Shown here: positions 35,894-47,380 of the stretch, one piece after another | Numbering within the stretch: the stretch's first letter is position 1 | Layout: every line of letters begins with the position of its first letter | NCBI RefSeq assembly: GCF_029227915.1 | Contig: NC_079884.1 | Coordinates: 7,626,001-7,690,000, forward strand | DNA length: 64,000 nt | DNA from: Hydractinia symbiolongicarpus | Lineage: Eukaryota; Cnidaria; Hydrozoa; Anthoathecata; Hydractiniidae | Reading direction: 5' to 3' | Translations under genes and position numbers: made by a program | Notes under the pieces: model-generated | Database searches by the model: none | What the model saw: the letters and a program-made list of their open reading frames with translations, nothing else | Told to the model about the DNA's origin: nothing

Positions 35894-36263
35894 GATAGAT
35901 AGATAGATGTGCATATTTTACATGGCTAGCCTCACAAATATCGAGGGATATACCCTGTCTATTATTTCCAGAAGGGGCCATGGCTTAGATGAAGAGTCCT
36001 AGAGTATTTAATGCTCATTTTGAGCGACGCAGACCCAATTAGGGCCCGCGCTCTACTAGACAACTCCCGGCAACATCCAACGGCCCACACAGTGTGCCAT
36101 CTTCCCAATTTCCCTCACATGGCTTGGGTTAACCCGGGGCTATGGTAACATTCACTCGCCCATGTTGAATCGCCGTCAAGAGGAATCGAACCCCGGTGTC
36201 CCGCACAGAGTACGAGAGCTATAACCACTAATCTACGGCGCCATAATAATCTACGGCGCCATT
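35894..36263 (-). mobile_element. tRNA-derived SINE inside the RTE copy
   Basis: Read on the minus strand, the insert starts GGCGCCGTAGATTAGTGGTT (A box TAGATTAGTGG) and has the perfect B box GGTTCGATTCC about 35 bases on. A unique body follows, and the end is a (CTAT)n tail, seen as GATAGATAGATAGAT near 35897 on the plus strand. TAAGA flanks both sides as a 5-bp target duplication. The uninterrupted copy at 62095 has no such insert. The first 16 or so bases of the SINE are duplicated (CTACGGCGCCAT occurs twice at 36231-36262). Confidence 0.88.
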
Positions 36264-36990
36264 AAGAAGTGCAGTAGTATTAGTGGAAGGTTAAGAGCTG
36301 GCATACAGTTTGTATGCAAGCGTTGCAAAGGTGAGATTATAGAGAATGAAGTATTTCCAGCTTTAATGATGTACTGGCTCGTTAGAGATAGTTAAGAACT
36401 TCTGTTACTTAGGTGATATGTTGGGCAGTGAAGGGGGTGTTGGAAGAAGTGTTACTTGCAGGATAGGTTCTGCTTGGAAAAAGTTTAGAGAGTTACTTCC
36501 TTTATTGACTAGCAGAGTCCTGTCAATTGAGGTAAAAGGTAGGTTGTATGAGGCCTGTGTAAGAAGTGTTATGTTGTACGGTAGTGAGACATGGGCAGTG
36601 AAGCAGGAAGATCTTGACCGTTTAGAAAGGAATGATATGAGAATGGTTAGGTGGATGTGTAATGCCAGTCTGAGAGACAGAAAGAGTTCAGATGAGCTAA
36701 GAAGCAGGCTAAGTCTCCGTAGAATTAAAGATGTTATCCAGATAAGAAGATTGAATTGGCTGGGGCACTTGGAAAGAATGGAGGAGGATAATTGGGTAAG
36801 AAAGTGTAGAGACTTGATAGTTCCTGGGGCAAAGCCCAGAGGCAGACCGAGAAAGACTTGGCAGGAGGTTATAAGGACAGACTTGATAGAGAGGAAGTTG
36901 AGTTTAGATCTAACACAGTCTAGATCAGATTGGAAGAGGGTCATTAATATACACCGTCCAACCCATGCTAGCATGGAAAACGGACGTTAA
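36264..36990 (+). pseudogene. C-terminal part of the RTE protein, cut off by the SINE
   Basis: It continues the same protein: the remaining cysteines of the zinc cluster (KKCSSI ... FVCKRC), then GSEGGVGRSVTCRIGSAWKK, ETWAVKQEDLDRLERN, RRLNWLGHLERMEEDNWVRK and GRPRKTWQEVI, up to the stop at 36990. Near 36368 it is frameshifted relative to the other copy (GATGTACTGGCTCG against GAGGTACAACAGTGGCTCG), so it could not be expressed as one protein even without the SINE. Confidence 0.85.
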
Positions 36991-37076
36991 GCCGAGAATG
37001 ATGATGATGATGATGTGTATTTCATGGACGATAATCCACTAAAAGAGGGGGGGTCCGAATCTTAGCGGTGATATCC

Positions 37077-37692
37077 CGCTAACAGTCAGGGAAATCCTCT
37101 TAATTAAGCTGTACAGCTTAATTTAGATGTCAGCTTAATTAGGATGTATGATACAGTCTAATTAGGCGTTTTACAGCTTAGTTAAGATGTACAAAACTTT
37201 CTAAAATACACATTTAACTAAATTTTAGCATCTATCTAACTGAATAAATCCAATATTTACGTGCATATAAACATCTCCAATACATTAGTTTTTTCATAGC
37301 ACCCCGGAGATCCGCTAAATTTGAAGTTTTAAAAATATCCGCTTAAATAGGATGTATCATGTGACGTGACATCCTAACTAAGATGCAGTACAGCTTAAAT
37401 AGACTATTGCTAACAATGAACCTTTGTTTATAGTCCATATCTTTTGAACCCGGGGTGCTGAAAATACCGTTCCTCTTTTATAATATAGTGGTCAAACTGA
37501 CGATGAAAGAGCTGCAGTGGTGATTCTGCTAAAATCTACATTTTTCAAGAAATCGGGGAAAAAACTTTTTCTACCTCCTAATTCAGATGTATTTCATCTA
37601 ATTAGGCTGTATGATACAGCTTATTTAGGAGATCTCCAAATTAAGCTATACAGCTTAATTAAGAGAATTTTCCTGACTGGCTAACAGGGCCT
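37077..37692. mobile_element. MITE-like element with ~46-bp inverted ends
   Basis: The left end (CTAACAGTCAGGGAAATCCT then CTTAATTAAGCTGTACAGCT) and the inverted right end at about 37645-37690 (AAGCTATACAGCTTAATTAA then TTTTCCTGACTGGCTAAC) agree with few mismatches. The interior repeats TAATTAGGATGTATGATACAG-like blocks several times and has no coding frame. The left end overlaps the right arm of the 33051-37083 inverted repeat, so the two may belong to one composite. Confidence 0.6.
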
Positions 37693-40690
37693 AAAAAATT
37701 TTTTCAAAAGGCCCTAACAGTTTAAATAAGGGATTTTCTGCTTAAGTAATAAAATTGATGCCTAATTAGGGGGTGTATTTTATTTATACTGTGACATCAT
37801 TCTGGCTTCACGTTTATATGTTGTGTTGATGACCAAAGCTTCAGCCAATCTGATCATAAAACTTCCAATTTGGTATGGTATGGTTTTAAATCTGTCTAGC
37901 TAGCTGTGTGTTGGGATGGGGGACTTGATGTCTGGATTCATGATTTGTAGGCTGAGCCTATTACACTATATCGTATAGCTTAAAGTGAAGTGGGGCTAAT
38001 CATTATTATGCATTATTCTTATCTGGCTGACAAAAAAGTTTACTACAAATAAAAGATGTTGACAAGCCAATATTTAAGCCAAATAAATTTGCTCCTAGTA
38101 AATGGAACTAAGTGTTAATGATGCAGAATATAATATGAACGTTATAAAATAGCTTCTAGCTACAGCTAGCCTCAGAATGTAACTTTCATTCCTTGATTTT
38201 GCTTGCGCTGCAGGCTGGTCCGTTTACCGCTTTTTTCAGTGCGAATGTTTCGGTGTGAAATTGACACTAAATTGACTAAATCCAGGCCATGTTCCACCCA
38301 AAGTGGGGCGGCTGCCCGTCGGTCATCCTAAAATCATACTTCAAGTAGGGCAAGAATATGCAAAATAAAACTGATTTTAGTTTTACTGTTTTATCGAAAG
38401 ATGCCTGGACTGAATTTAATAACAAAATCGTTCTCATGAACACATATTTAACCAAAATTTAAGCTTTTAATCAACAATTATTTTAGCAAAAGCATGCCCA
38501 AGATAAAGCATTTTAATATTGATTATTTTGACCGACTTTGGGCAGAAATAAGACCCACCTAAAGTAGGGCATTTTAATATTAATGACTTATAACCGACCT
38601 TTTGAAAGAAGGAATAAAAACCCTTCAAATATAGGCCATTAATACTTATGATGTTTTTTACACGTTTGCTCCAAATTTGCAATCCTTATCTAATATTTCT
38701 CGTTGTTGCCGTTTTAACTTTCCTTCGTTTGAGTCACTAAATATGTAACAATTTTATGATGCATATTTTGTTGCATGCCTCCATTACGTACAACCTCCTC
38801 AGATTTTAACCACTTTTCAAATTTTTCTTTCTACTCGTGTTTGTTCATTGATTAATCGAGTGGAAAACTTTTAGAATACGTCTGCATGCATGTAAGTAGA
38901 AACTGAACAACCTCTCGCGCTTATTTTTCAGAGCTTCTCTTAACCCATACGGAGAAATATGCCTGGGTAATAGTTTTCGAATTGTACAGGAAAATAGAAA
39001 CTGATTTTAGCTAGCTAGGATGCCTTTGATTGGTTTCTTAAAAAAATCACGCAAAACATCTAGCTCGAAGTTAGTCAAGATATATGAAAATACGCAGTAA
39101 GCGTTACTAGTTGTCACAAGATTTTGTCCTTTTTTTAGTTTCAGGCAAAGTCTTTTTTAAGATAAAGTTGTTATTATCCTTAAATGTATTATTTTCGTAA
39201 CTAATACAATGTTAAACATACTGAAAACAGGGAAACTCTCACAAACCACAGGGAAACCGCAGAAGAACGGGGGTGAACGATATAGAAACTGGGGAAAACG
39301 AAAGGAAACAGGAGAAACAGGCACTAAGTAGGAAACGACCGGAAAGTGTGGTGCACACGAAATCAATCATGGCGGTCACGTTTAAACAGTTGTTGGTTGT
39401 CAATTTAATCTATTTTTTAATACCCGTGGGGTAATGCGGGGTAATTTTTTCCATGATCGCATGCATAAATGGTTTGTTGTGAGGTTCTTGTTGAACCGCC
39501 ATTTGACACAATTCCTATTCTCCAGTATCTGTGTGTCGTTTTAGTTGAATATGCGCTGAGTGTCTTCGACTCCGTTGTATTCGTCCTCAGCGTCGTAGTA
39601 GGTCTCTTGTGCTTCATACTTTACTTCATCGTACAATGTTGTCTCTGTTGACATTTGTTTCTTTCCTCTGTTGTAATAAAAAGTAACAATATCTCTCACA
39701 CTATCCAGTTTGTTGGCAAGAGCGTCGCAGGTTGCTGCTGCTGACACAGCGCTGTATAGTTTTCTGATTGCATTTCTGTCAAATCCGGAGACGCTGCATT
39801 GCGGTTAATGTGTTCCTGATGTTGCTGTGGTTGTTAATATCATAAAAAATGTTTTTCGATATTTCTCGCAAGAAACTCTGGGGTATTAGAATGTTTACTC
39901 AGCAAATTTTTAAAAAAGCTCTTTGTGGTCAAATAATTTCAGTCTAAATGAGCGCCCGAAGTAAATAGTTCACAAATTAAATACTTAAATTCCTAAACTA
40001 AAAACATGGAAGACGGAAAGAAGTAATTATGTAGTCAAAACCTCATTTTTAATGTTTTCTATAACTTCTTTTCTTTTTGCAACGTGTATGCCTTGCTTGC
40101 TGAAAAACGAATGCGTTTATAAATAGATTTACGATTTTTAATAACTTTACGAAACGTAAGAGCTCTGCACCTTCACTCTCATTGCAAAAAGAAACCCTGG
40201 AGAACAACCATTACCAAAAAGTTAAGAAAGAGCCCAGGGCGAGATTTCCTGAAGACTTGCAAATTGCTATAAAATTTTTCCCTTGCACAGATAGGAGGGG
40301 ACCTTTCCCCGCTTTGCAACCTTTTATATATTGACTTCATCGTGAAAAAATTCTTTATTACTTGTATACATGCACCAACTTAGGGCAAAAAATTTAAAAG
40401 TCCAACGCCTAAGTCAGACAAGTATTTTCGCCCGACTTTGTATAATGCCCGACTTTGTGTGGGACAGCCGTCCTTGGGGAAGCACTTCATGGAAGGATCC
40501 ATTTAGTCTGTGAATATGTCGTATCCGACATTGTCGTATTCTTCCAACGACATCCGACACACGACGTTAAGCAATTTATCAACGCCGTAATGTTGTTAAC
40601 ACATAATACTGCCTACTATACATACTACTGCCTAGCATAATATCTTTGTAATATACAGTATTACAGTGTAGTACATAGTAATATCCCGTA
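37693..40690. other. non-coding, repeat-derived, with inverted CCCACTTTG-type blocks
   Basis: I can support no host gene. Blocks of the form GCCCGACTTTGGGTGGG-like sequence and its complement occur at 38285-38320, 38480-38600 (two units about 70 bp apart, with shared GCATTTTAATATT) and, inverted, at 40430-40470. This suggests a decayed ~2.2-kb element. A minus-strand open frame of about 80 residues ending near 39541 (RNAIRKLYSAVSAAATCDAL) has no match I recognise. Confidence 0.4.
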
Positions 40691-43600
40691 TTTTACACTG
40701 TATTACTTTGTAGTATTCGGTAATATACTGTAATACCTTGTAGTATTCAGTAATACACTGTAATACCTTGTAGTATTCAGTAATACACTGTAGTACTTAG
40801 TAATATACTGTAATATTTTGTAGTATTCAGTAATACACTGTAATACCTTGTAGTACACTGTAATACCTTGTAATATTCGGTAGTATACTGTAATACCTTG
40901 TAGTACACTGTAATACCTTGTAATATTCGGTAGTATACTGTAATACCTTGTAGTATTCGGTAATACACTGTAATACCTTGTAGTATTCGGTAATATACTG
41001 TAATGCCTTGTAGTATTCAGTAATACACTGTAATATTTTGTAGTATTCAGTAATACACTGTAATACCTTGTAGTACACTGTAATACCTTGTAATATTCGG
41101 TAGTATACTGTAATACCTTGTAGTACACTGTAATACCTTGTAATATTCGGTAGTATACTGTAATACCTTGTAATATTCAGTAATACACTCTAATACCTTG
41201 TAGTATTCAGTAATACACTGTAATACCTTGTAGTATTCAGTAATACACTGTAATGCCTTGTAGTATTCAGTAATACACTGTAATATTTTGTAGTATTCAG
41301 TAATACACTGTAATACCTTGTAGTACACTGTAATACCTTGTAATATTCGGTAGTATACTGTAATACCTTGTAGTATTCAGTAATACACTGTAATACCTTG
41401 TAGTATTCGGTAATACACTGTAATACCTTGTAGTATTCAGTAATACACTGTAGTACTTAGTAATATACTGTAATATTTTGTAGTATTCAGTAATACACTG
41501 TAATACCTTGTAGTACACTGTAATACCTTGTAATATTCGGTAGTATACTGTAATACCTTGTAGTACACTGTAATACCTTGTAATATTCGGTAGTCAACTG
41601 TAATACCTTGTAGTACACTGTAATACCTTGTAGTATTCAGTAATACACTGTAATACCTTGTAGTACACTGTAATACCTTGTAATATTCGGTAGTATACTG
41701 TAATACCTTGTAGTACACTGTAATACCTTGTAGTATTCAGTAATACACTGTAATACCTTGTAGTATTCGGTAATACAATGTAATACCTTGTAGTACACTG
41801 TAATACACTGTAATACTTTTTAGTATTCAGTAATACACTGTAATACCTTGTAGTATTCGGTAATATACTGTAATGCCTTGTAATATTCGGTAATACACTG
41901 TAATACCTTGTAGTATTCAGTAATACACTGTAGTACTTAGTAATATACTGTAATATTTTGTAGTATTCAGTAATACACTGTAATACCTTGTAGTACACTG
42001 TAATACCTTGTAATATTCGGTAGTATACTGTAATACCTTGTAGTACACTGTAATACCTTGTAATATTCGGTAGTATACTGTAATACCTTGTAGTATTCAG
42101 TAATACACTGTAATACCTTGTAGTATTCGGTAATACACTGTAATACCTTGTAGTACACTGTAATACACTGTAATATCTTGTAGTATTCGGTAATACACTG
42201 TAATACCTTGTAGTACACTGTAATACCTTGTAATATTCGGTAGTGTACTGTAATACCTTGTAGTATTTAGTAATACACTGTAATACCTTGTAGTATTCAG
42301 TAATACACTGTAATACTTTGTAGTATTCAGTAATACACTGTAATACCTTGTAGTATTCGGTAATATACTGTAATGCCTTGTAGTATTCAGTAATACACTG
42401 TAATACCTTGTAGTATTCAGTAATACACTGTAATACCTTGTAGTATTCAGTAATACACTGTAATGCCTTGTAGTATTCAGTAATACACTGTAATATTTTG
42501 TAGTATTCAGTAATACACTGTAATACCTTGTAGTACACTGTAATACCTTGTAATATTCGGTAGTATACTGTAATACCTTGTAGTACACTGTAATACCTTG
42601 TAATATTCGGTAGTATACTGTAATACCTTGTAGTATTCAGTAATACACTGTAATACCTTGTAGTATTCAGTAATACACTGTAGTACTTAGTAATATACTG
42701 TAATATTTTGTAGTATTCAGTAATACACTGTAATACCTTGTAGTACACTGTAATACCTTGTAATATTCGGTAATATACTGTAAAATTTGGTAGTATTCAG
42801 TAATACACTGTAATACCTTGTAGTACACTGTAATACCTTGTAATATTCGGTAGTATACTGTAATACCTTGTAGTACACTGTAATACCTTGTAATATTCGG
42901 TAGTATACTGTAATACCTTGTAGTATTCAGTAATACACTGTAATACCTTGTAGTATTCAGTAATACACTGTAATACCTTGTAGTATTCAGTAATACACTG
43001 TAATGCCTTGTAGTATTCAGTAATACACTGTAATACCTTGTAGTATTCAGTAATACACTGTAATACCTTGTAGTATTCAGTAATACACTGTAATGCCTTG
43101 TAGTATTCAGTAATACACTGTAATACCTTGTAGTATTCAGTAATACACTGTAATACCTTGTAGTATTCAGTAATACACTGTAATGCCTTGTAGTATTCAG
43201 TAATACACTGTAATATTTTGTAGTATTCAGTAATACACTGTAATACCTTGTAGTACACTGTAATACCTTGTAATATTCGGTAGTATACTGTAATACCTTG
43301 TAGTATTCAGTAATACACTGTAATACCTTGTAGTATTCGGTAATACACTGTAATACCTTGTAGTATTCAGTAATACACTGTAGTACTTAGTAATATACTG
43401 TAATATTTTGTAGTATTCAGTAATACACTGTAATACCTTGTAGTACACTGTAATACCTTGTAATATTCGGTAGTATACTGTAATACCTTGTAGTACACTG
43501 TAATACCTTGTAATATTCGGTAGTATACTGTAATACCTTGTAGTATTCAGTAATACACTGTAATACCTTGTAGTATTCGGTAATACACTGTAATACCTTG

Positions 43601-45440
43601 TAGTACACTGTAATACCTTGTAATATTCGGTAGTATACTGTAATACCTTGTAGTATTTAGTAATACACTGTAATACTTTGTAGTATTCGGTAATACACTG
43701 TAATACCTTGTAGTATTCAGTAATACACTGTAATACCTTGTAGTATTCGGTAATACACTGTAATACCTTGTAGTACACTGTAATACCTTGTAATATTCGG
43801 TAGTATACTGTAATACCTTGTAGTATTTAGTAATACACTGTAATACCTTGTAGTATTCAGTAATACACTGTAATACTTTGTAGTATTCAGTAATACACTG
43901 TAATACCTTGTAGTATTCAGTAATACACTGTAATGCCTTGTAGTATTCAGTAATACACTGTAATATTTTGTAGTATTCAGTAATACACTGTAATACCTTG
44001 TAGTACACTGTAATACCTTGTAATATTCGGTAGTATACTGTAATATCTTGTAGTACACTGTAATACCTTGTAATATTCGGTAGTATACTGTAATACCTTG
44101 TAGTATTCAGTAATACACTGTAATACCTTGTAGTATTCAGTAATACACTGTAGTACTTAGTAATATACTGTAATATTTTGTAGTATTCAGTAATACACTG
44201 TAATACCTTGTAGTACACTGTAATACCTTGTAATATTTGGTAATATACTGTAATATTTTGTAGTATTCAGTAATACACTGTAATACCTTGTAGTACACTG
44301 TAATACCTTGTAATATTCGGTAGTATACTGTAATACCTTGTAGTACACTGTAATACCTTGTAATATTCGGTAGTATACTGTAATACCTTGTAGTATTCAG
44401 TAATACACTGTAATACCTTGTAGTATTCAGTAATACACTGTAATACCTTGTAGTATTCAGTAATACACTGTAATGCCTTGTAGTATTCAGTAATACACTG
44501 TAATACCTTGTAGTATTCAGTAATACACTGTAATACCTTGTAGTATTCAGTAATACACTGTAATGCCTTGTAGTATTCAGTAATACACTGTAATACCTTG
44601 TAGTATTCAGTAATACACTGTAATACCTTGTAGTATTCAGTAATACACTGTAATGCCTTGTAGTATTCAGTAATACACTGTAATATTTTGTAGTATTCAG
44701 TAATACACTGTAATACCTTGTAGTACACTGTAATACCTTGTAATATTCGGTAGTATACTGTAATACCTTGTAGTATTCAGTAATACACTGTAATACCTTG
44801 TAGTATTCGGTAATACACTGTAATACCTTGTAGTATTCAGTAATACACTGTAGTACTTAGTAATATACTGTAATATTTTGTAGTATTCAGTAATACACTG
44901 TAATACCTTGTAGTACACTGTAATACCTTGTAATATTCGGTAGTATACTGTAATACCTTGTAGTACACTGTAATACCTTGTAATATTCGGTAGTCAACTG
45001 TAATACCTTGTAGTATTCAGTAATACACTGTAATACCTTGTAGTATTCGGTACTACACTGTAATACCTTGTAGTACACTGTAATACCTTGTAATTTTCGG
45101 TAGTATACTGTAATACCTTGTAGTATTTAGTAATACACTGTAATACTTTGTAGTATTCGGTAATATTCTGTAATACCTTGTAGTATTGGGTAATATACTG
45201 TAATACCTTGTAGTATTCAATAATACACTGTAATACCTTGTAGTATTTAGTAATGCACTGTAATACTTAGTAATATACTGTAATATTTTGTAGTATTCGG
45301 TAATACACTGTAATACTTTGTAGCATTCAGTAATTCACTGTAATACCTTGTAGTATTCTATAGTATACTGTAATACCTTGTAGTATTTATTAATACACTG
45401 TAGTACTTAGTAATATACTGTAATACTTTGCAGTACTGTT
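40691..45440. repeat. satellite built of 10-bp blocks (475 decamers in register)
   Basis: A 4.75-kb array of decamers, mostly TAATACACTG, TAATACCTTG, TAGTATTCAG, TAGTACACTG, TAATATTCGG and TAGTATACTG, all of the form TARTAnnnnG. The commonest longer unit is 30 bp (TAATACACTG TAATACCTTG TAGTATTCAG). All blocks keep the same 10-base register from 40691 to 45440, so every length change has been a multiple of ten. The minus strand is open over long stretches (for example 384 codons at 41594-42748) reading repeated YYKVLQ/ITEYYK. This follows from the period and is not evidence for a protein. Confidence 0.97.
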
Positions 45441-46140
45441 TAGGTATTTGGTAGTACACTGTAATACTTAGTAATATACCGTAACTAGTCGATATGGTCG
45501 GTCCAAAATCCACTTAGACAGAGAAAAATAATAAAAAGTTGCATTTAACTTTTGATGACGTCAGCACTGTCCTGTTCATATACTTAAAAAATGTTCTTAA
45601 AATTTTGTTAACTCGTAACATCTCAAAATAGCATAAATTTGCATACCCGTCGCCTTCATCGTATAGATCTTGAAACCCTATGGGGTTGAAAAAATTTTGA
45701 TGACGTCATCAACCTCTCCACTCCAAAACGGATTTGGGGAATCAGGTTGCGGAAACTTACCCAAATTTGTCCTAGGTGGTCCCTAGTTACCCACACGGTG
45801 AAAAATCATTGACGTCAGCACCTTGTTTCCAAGTAATTTTACCTCAAAGCTGTAGGTGCGCTGTAGTGGATTAACAAATTTATTATAGGATATATATTGA
45901 AGTTAAAGTAGTGTTATTGACGTCGCGCCGTAACGACAGAAAACCTAACATATTAGACATACATTTTACGGCAATATTAAAGGAAAATAAACACATTCTC
46001 TCAGGCAGAAAAATAGAACTTTAATGTGTTTTACTGACAGCAGCTTTGCATTTGTATATCCCTATATCCAAATATTCCTGTATCTGCACCCAGTAACTTG
46101 CAGTTGACCTGTCTTTTTTGGGATACAAAAAGTAACTTGG
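45441..46140. other. non-coding, no gene seen
   Basis: Between the decamer satellite and the next minisatellite. TGATGACGTCA-like words (TGACGTCA) recur at 45556, 45699, 45810 and 45919, but no coding region or clear repeat unit is seen. Confidence 0.35.
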
Positions 46141-46144
46141 GTAT

Positions 46145-46855
46145 GGATGCCGGAATTATTCTGTAGCCTTTATGGCGTTGCCAAACATTTATGCGCCCAG
46201 AATGGAAGGGGGTACATTACAATTTAGGCATTCATACATGCATTATTCTGTACCCTCTCTGGTGTTGCCAGATATTCATGCGACAAGAACGGGAGGGGAT
46301 ACATTAAAATTCAAACATCCATACCTGATTTATTCTGTACCCCCTTTGGTGTTGCCAGATATTTATGCAACCAGATTGGGAGGGGTACATTATAATTCAG
46401 ACATCCATACTCCAGTTTTTCTTTACCCTTTATGGCGTTGCCAAACATTTATGCGCCCAGAATGGGGGGGGGGGTACATTCCAATTTAGGCATCCATACC
46501 TGAATTATATGTACCATTTCTGTCGTGGCCGGATATCTATGCGGCAAGAACGGGAGGGGTACATTAAAATTAAAACACACATACCTGAATTATTCTGTAC
46601 CCCTTATGGCGTTGCCAGATATTTATAGGCACAGAAAGGAAAGGGGTACAATGTAATTCAATCATCCATACCTGAATTGTTCTGTACCCTCTATTGCGTT
46701 GCCAGCTATTTATGCGACCATATTGGCAGGGAGGACATTTTAATTCTGGCATCTATACCTGAATTATTCTCTACCCTCTCTGTCGTTGCCAGATAGTTGT
46801 GCACCATAAACAAGAGGGGGGATAAAATAATTCAGGCATCCATGCCTTAATCTTT
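46145..46855. repeat. ~88-bp minisatellite, eight diverged units
   Basis: Units share TTATTCTGTACCC, GGCGTTGCCA(G/A)A, TATTTATGCG, GGGAGGGGTACATT and GGCATCCATACCTGAA in that order. The GTTGCCA box recurs at about 46178, 46266, 46354, 46438, 46525 (GTGGCCG), 46613, 46700 and 46787, a period of 84-91 bases. Units are well diverged, so the array is old. Confidence 0.88.
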
Positions 46856-47380
46856 AGAAATAAGTTTGGCTAGCTACATCACTACTGTAACAAGGCACCT
46901 CTAGAGAGAGGTACAAATTTGACAATCAATTTACTACGTGATTACGCAGTTTGTATTTTTATTTAAGTTCCGTTTTTCCTAAATTTTGTGTATTTTTGTT
47001 ATGATTTTTTTTACCCTTAGACTTTTACCCTATCATTCTGTTGAGTGTCGATGACAATTGATCATTTAGTTCCATTTCAATTTTGAATCATTCGTCCATT
47101 TGACATTACTTCTATTTCTGGTTATATATAAGTGAAGAAAAATTGTTTGCCTGGTTATTAGATTAATCTCTAACTTAAAAAGCATTATCCTGCCATATAC
47201 AAAACGCCAGAAGATAGTAAAAAGACGGAAGTAGTTAACACATTATGTACATAACTTTCTTTTTTTCTTTTTTTAACCTCAATGTTTCTTAACTCAATAT
47301 TTACAGTTCTTCGTATGTTGGATTTCCTTCTTTGTCGCATGTCTTCGTTTTCTTGTTCGTTAGGGTCACTGATGAATCTC
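46856..47380. other. non-coding, no gene seen
   Basis: Possibly the 3' LTR region of the neighbouring decayed Ty3-like element on the minus strand, but I found no matching second LTR. Confidence 0.3.

Larger units (their letters stand above)
33280..37012 (+). mobile_element. RTE-type non-LTR retrotransposon, near full length, broken by a SINE
   Basis: It begins with a 5' leader (GCGCTAGGAAGGGCATCCAG at about 33390), runs through an endonuclease-RT reading frame (33430-35883), and continues after a SINE insertion with the C-terminal part (36264-36990). It ends in a (GAT)n tail at about 36997-37012. The tail type and the apurinic-like endonuclease point to the RTE group. Comparison with the copy at 54885-62850 shows that before the SINE arrived the frame was interrupted only by a TGA at 35881-35883, where the other copy has TGG. 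The 5' boundary is approximate. Confidence 0.88.
33051..37083. mobile_element. inverted-repeat element split by an RTE insertion
   Basis: The left arm at 33051-33073 (starts GTTAGCAGGATATC, ends CGCTAAG) and the right arm at 37061-37083 are inverted copies agreeing at 21 of 23 positions. Everything between about 33280 and 37015 is the RTE LINE described next. The simplest reading is a small palindromic DNA element into which the LINE jumped. Confidence 0.5.

Noticed and set aside
36405-36974. 190-codon frames antisense to the LINE C-terminus (also at 62244-62813 and 150-386)
   Set aside because: Shadow frames of the LINE protein on the opposite strand.
39541-39810. Minus-strand frame of about 80 residues (SAAATCDALANKLDSVRDIV ...)
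   Set aside because: It looks somewhat protein-like but has no family I recognise and lies among repeats. It is not strong enough to call a gene.
40703-45078. Many long minus-strand open frames (63 to 384 codons) of repeated YYKVLQ/ITEYYK
   Set aside because: They arise from the 10- and 30-bp period of the satellite, which happens to lack stops in some frames. There is no start context, domain or non-repetitive part.
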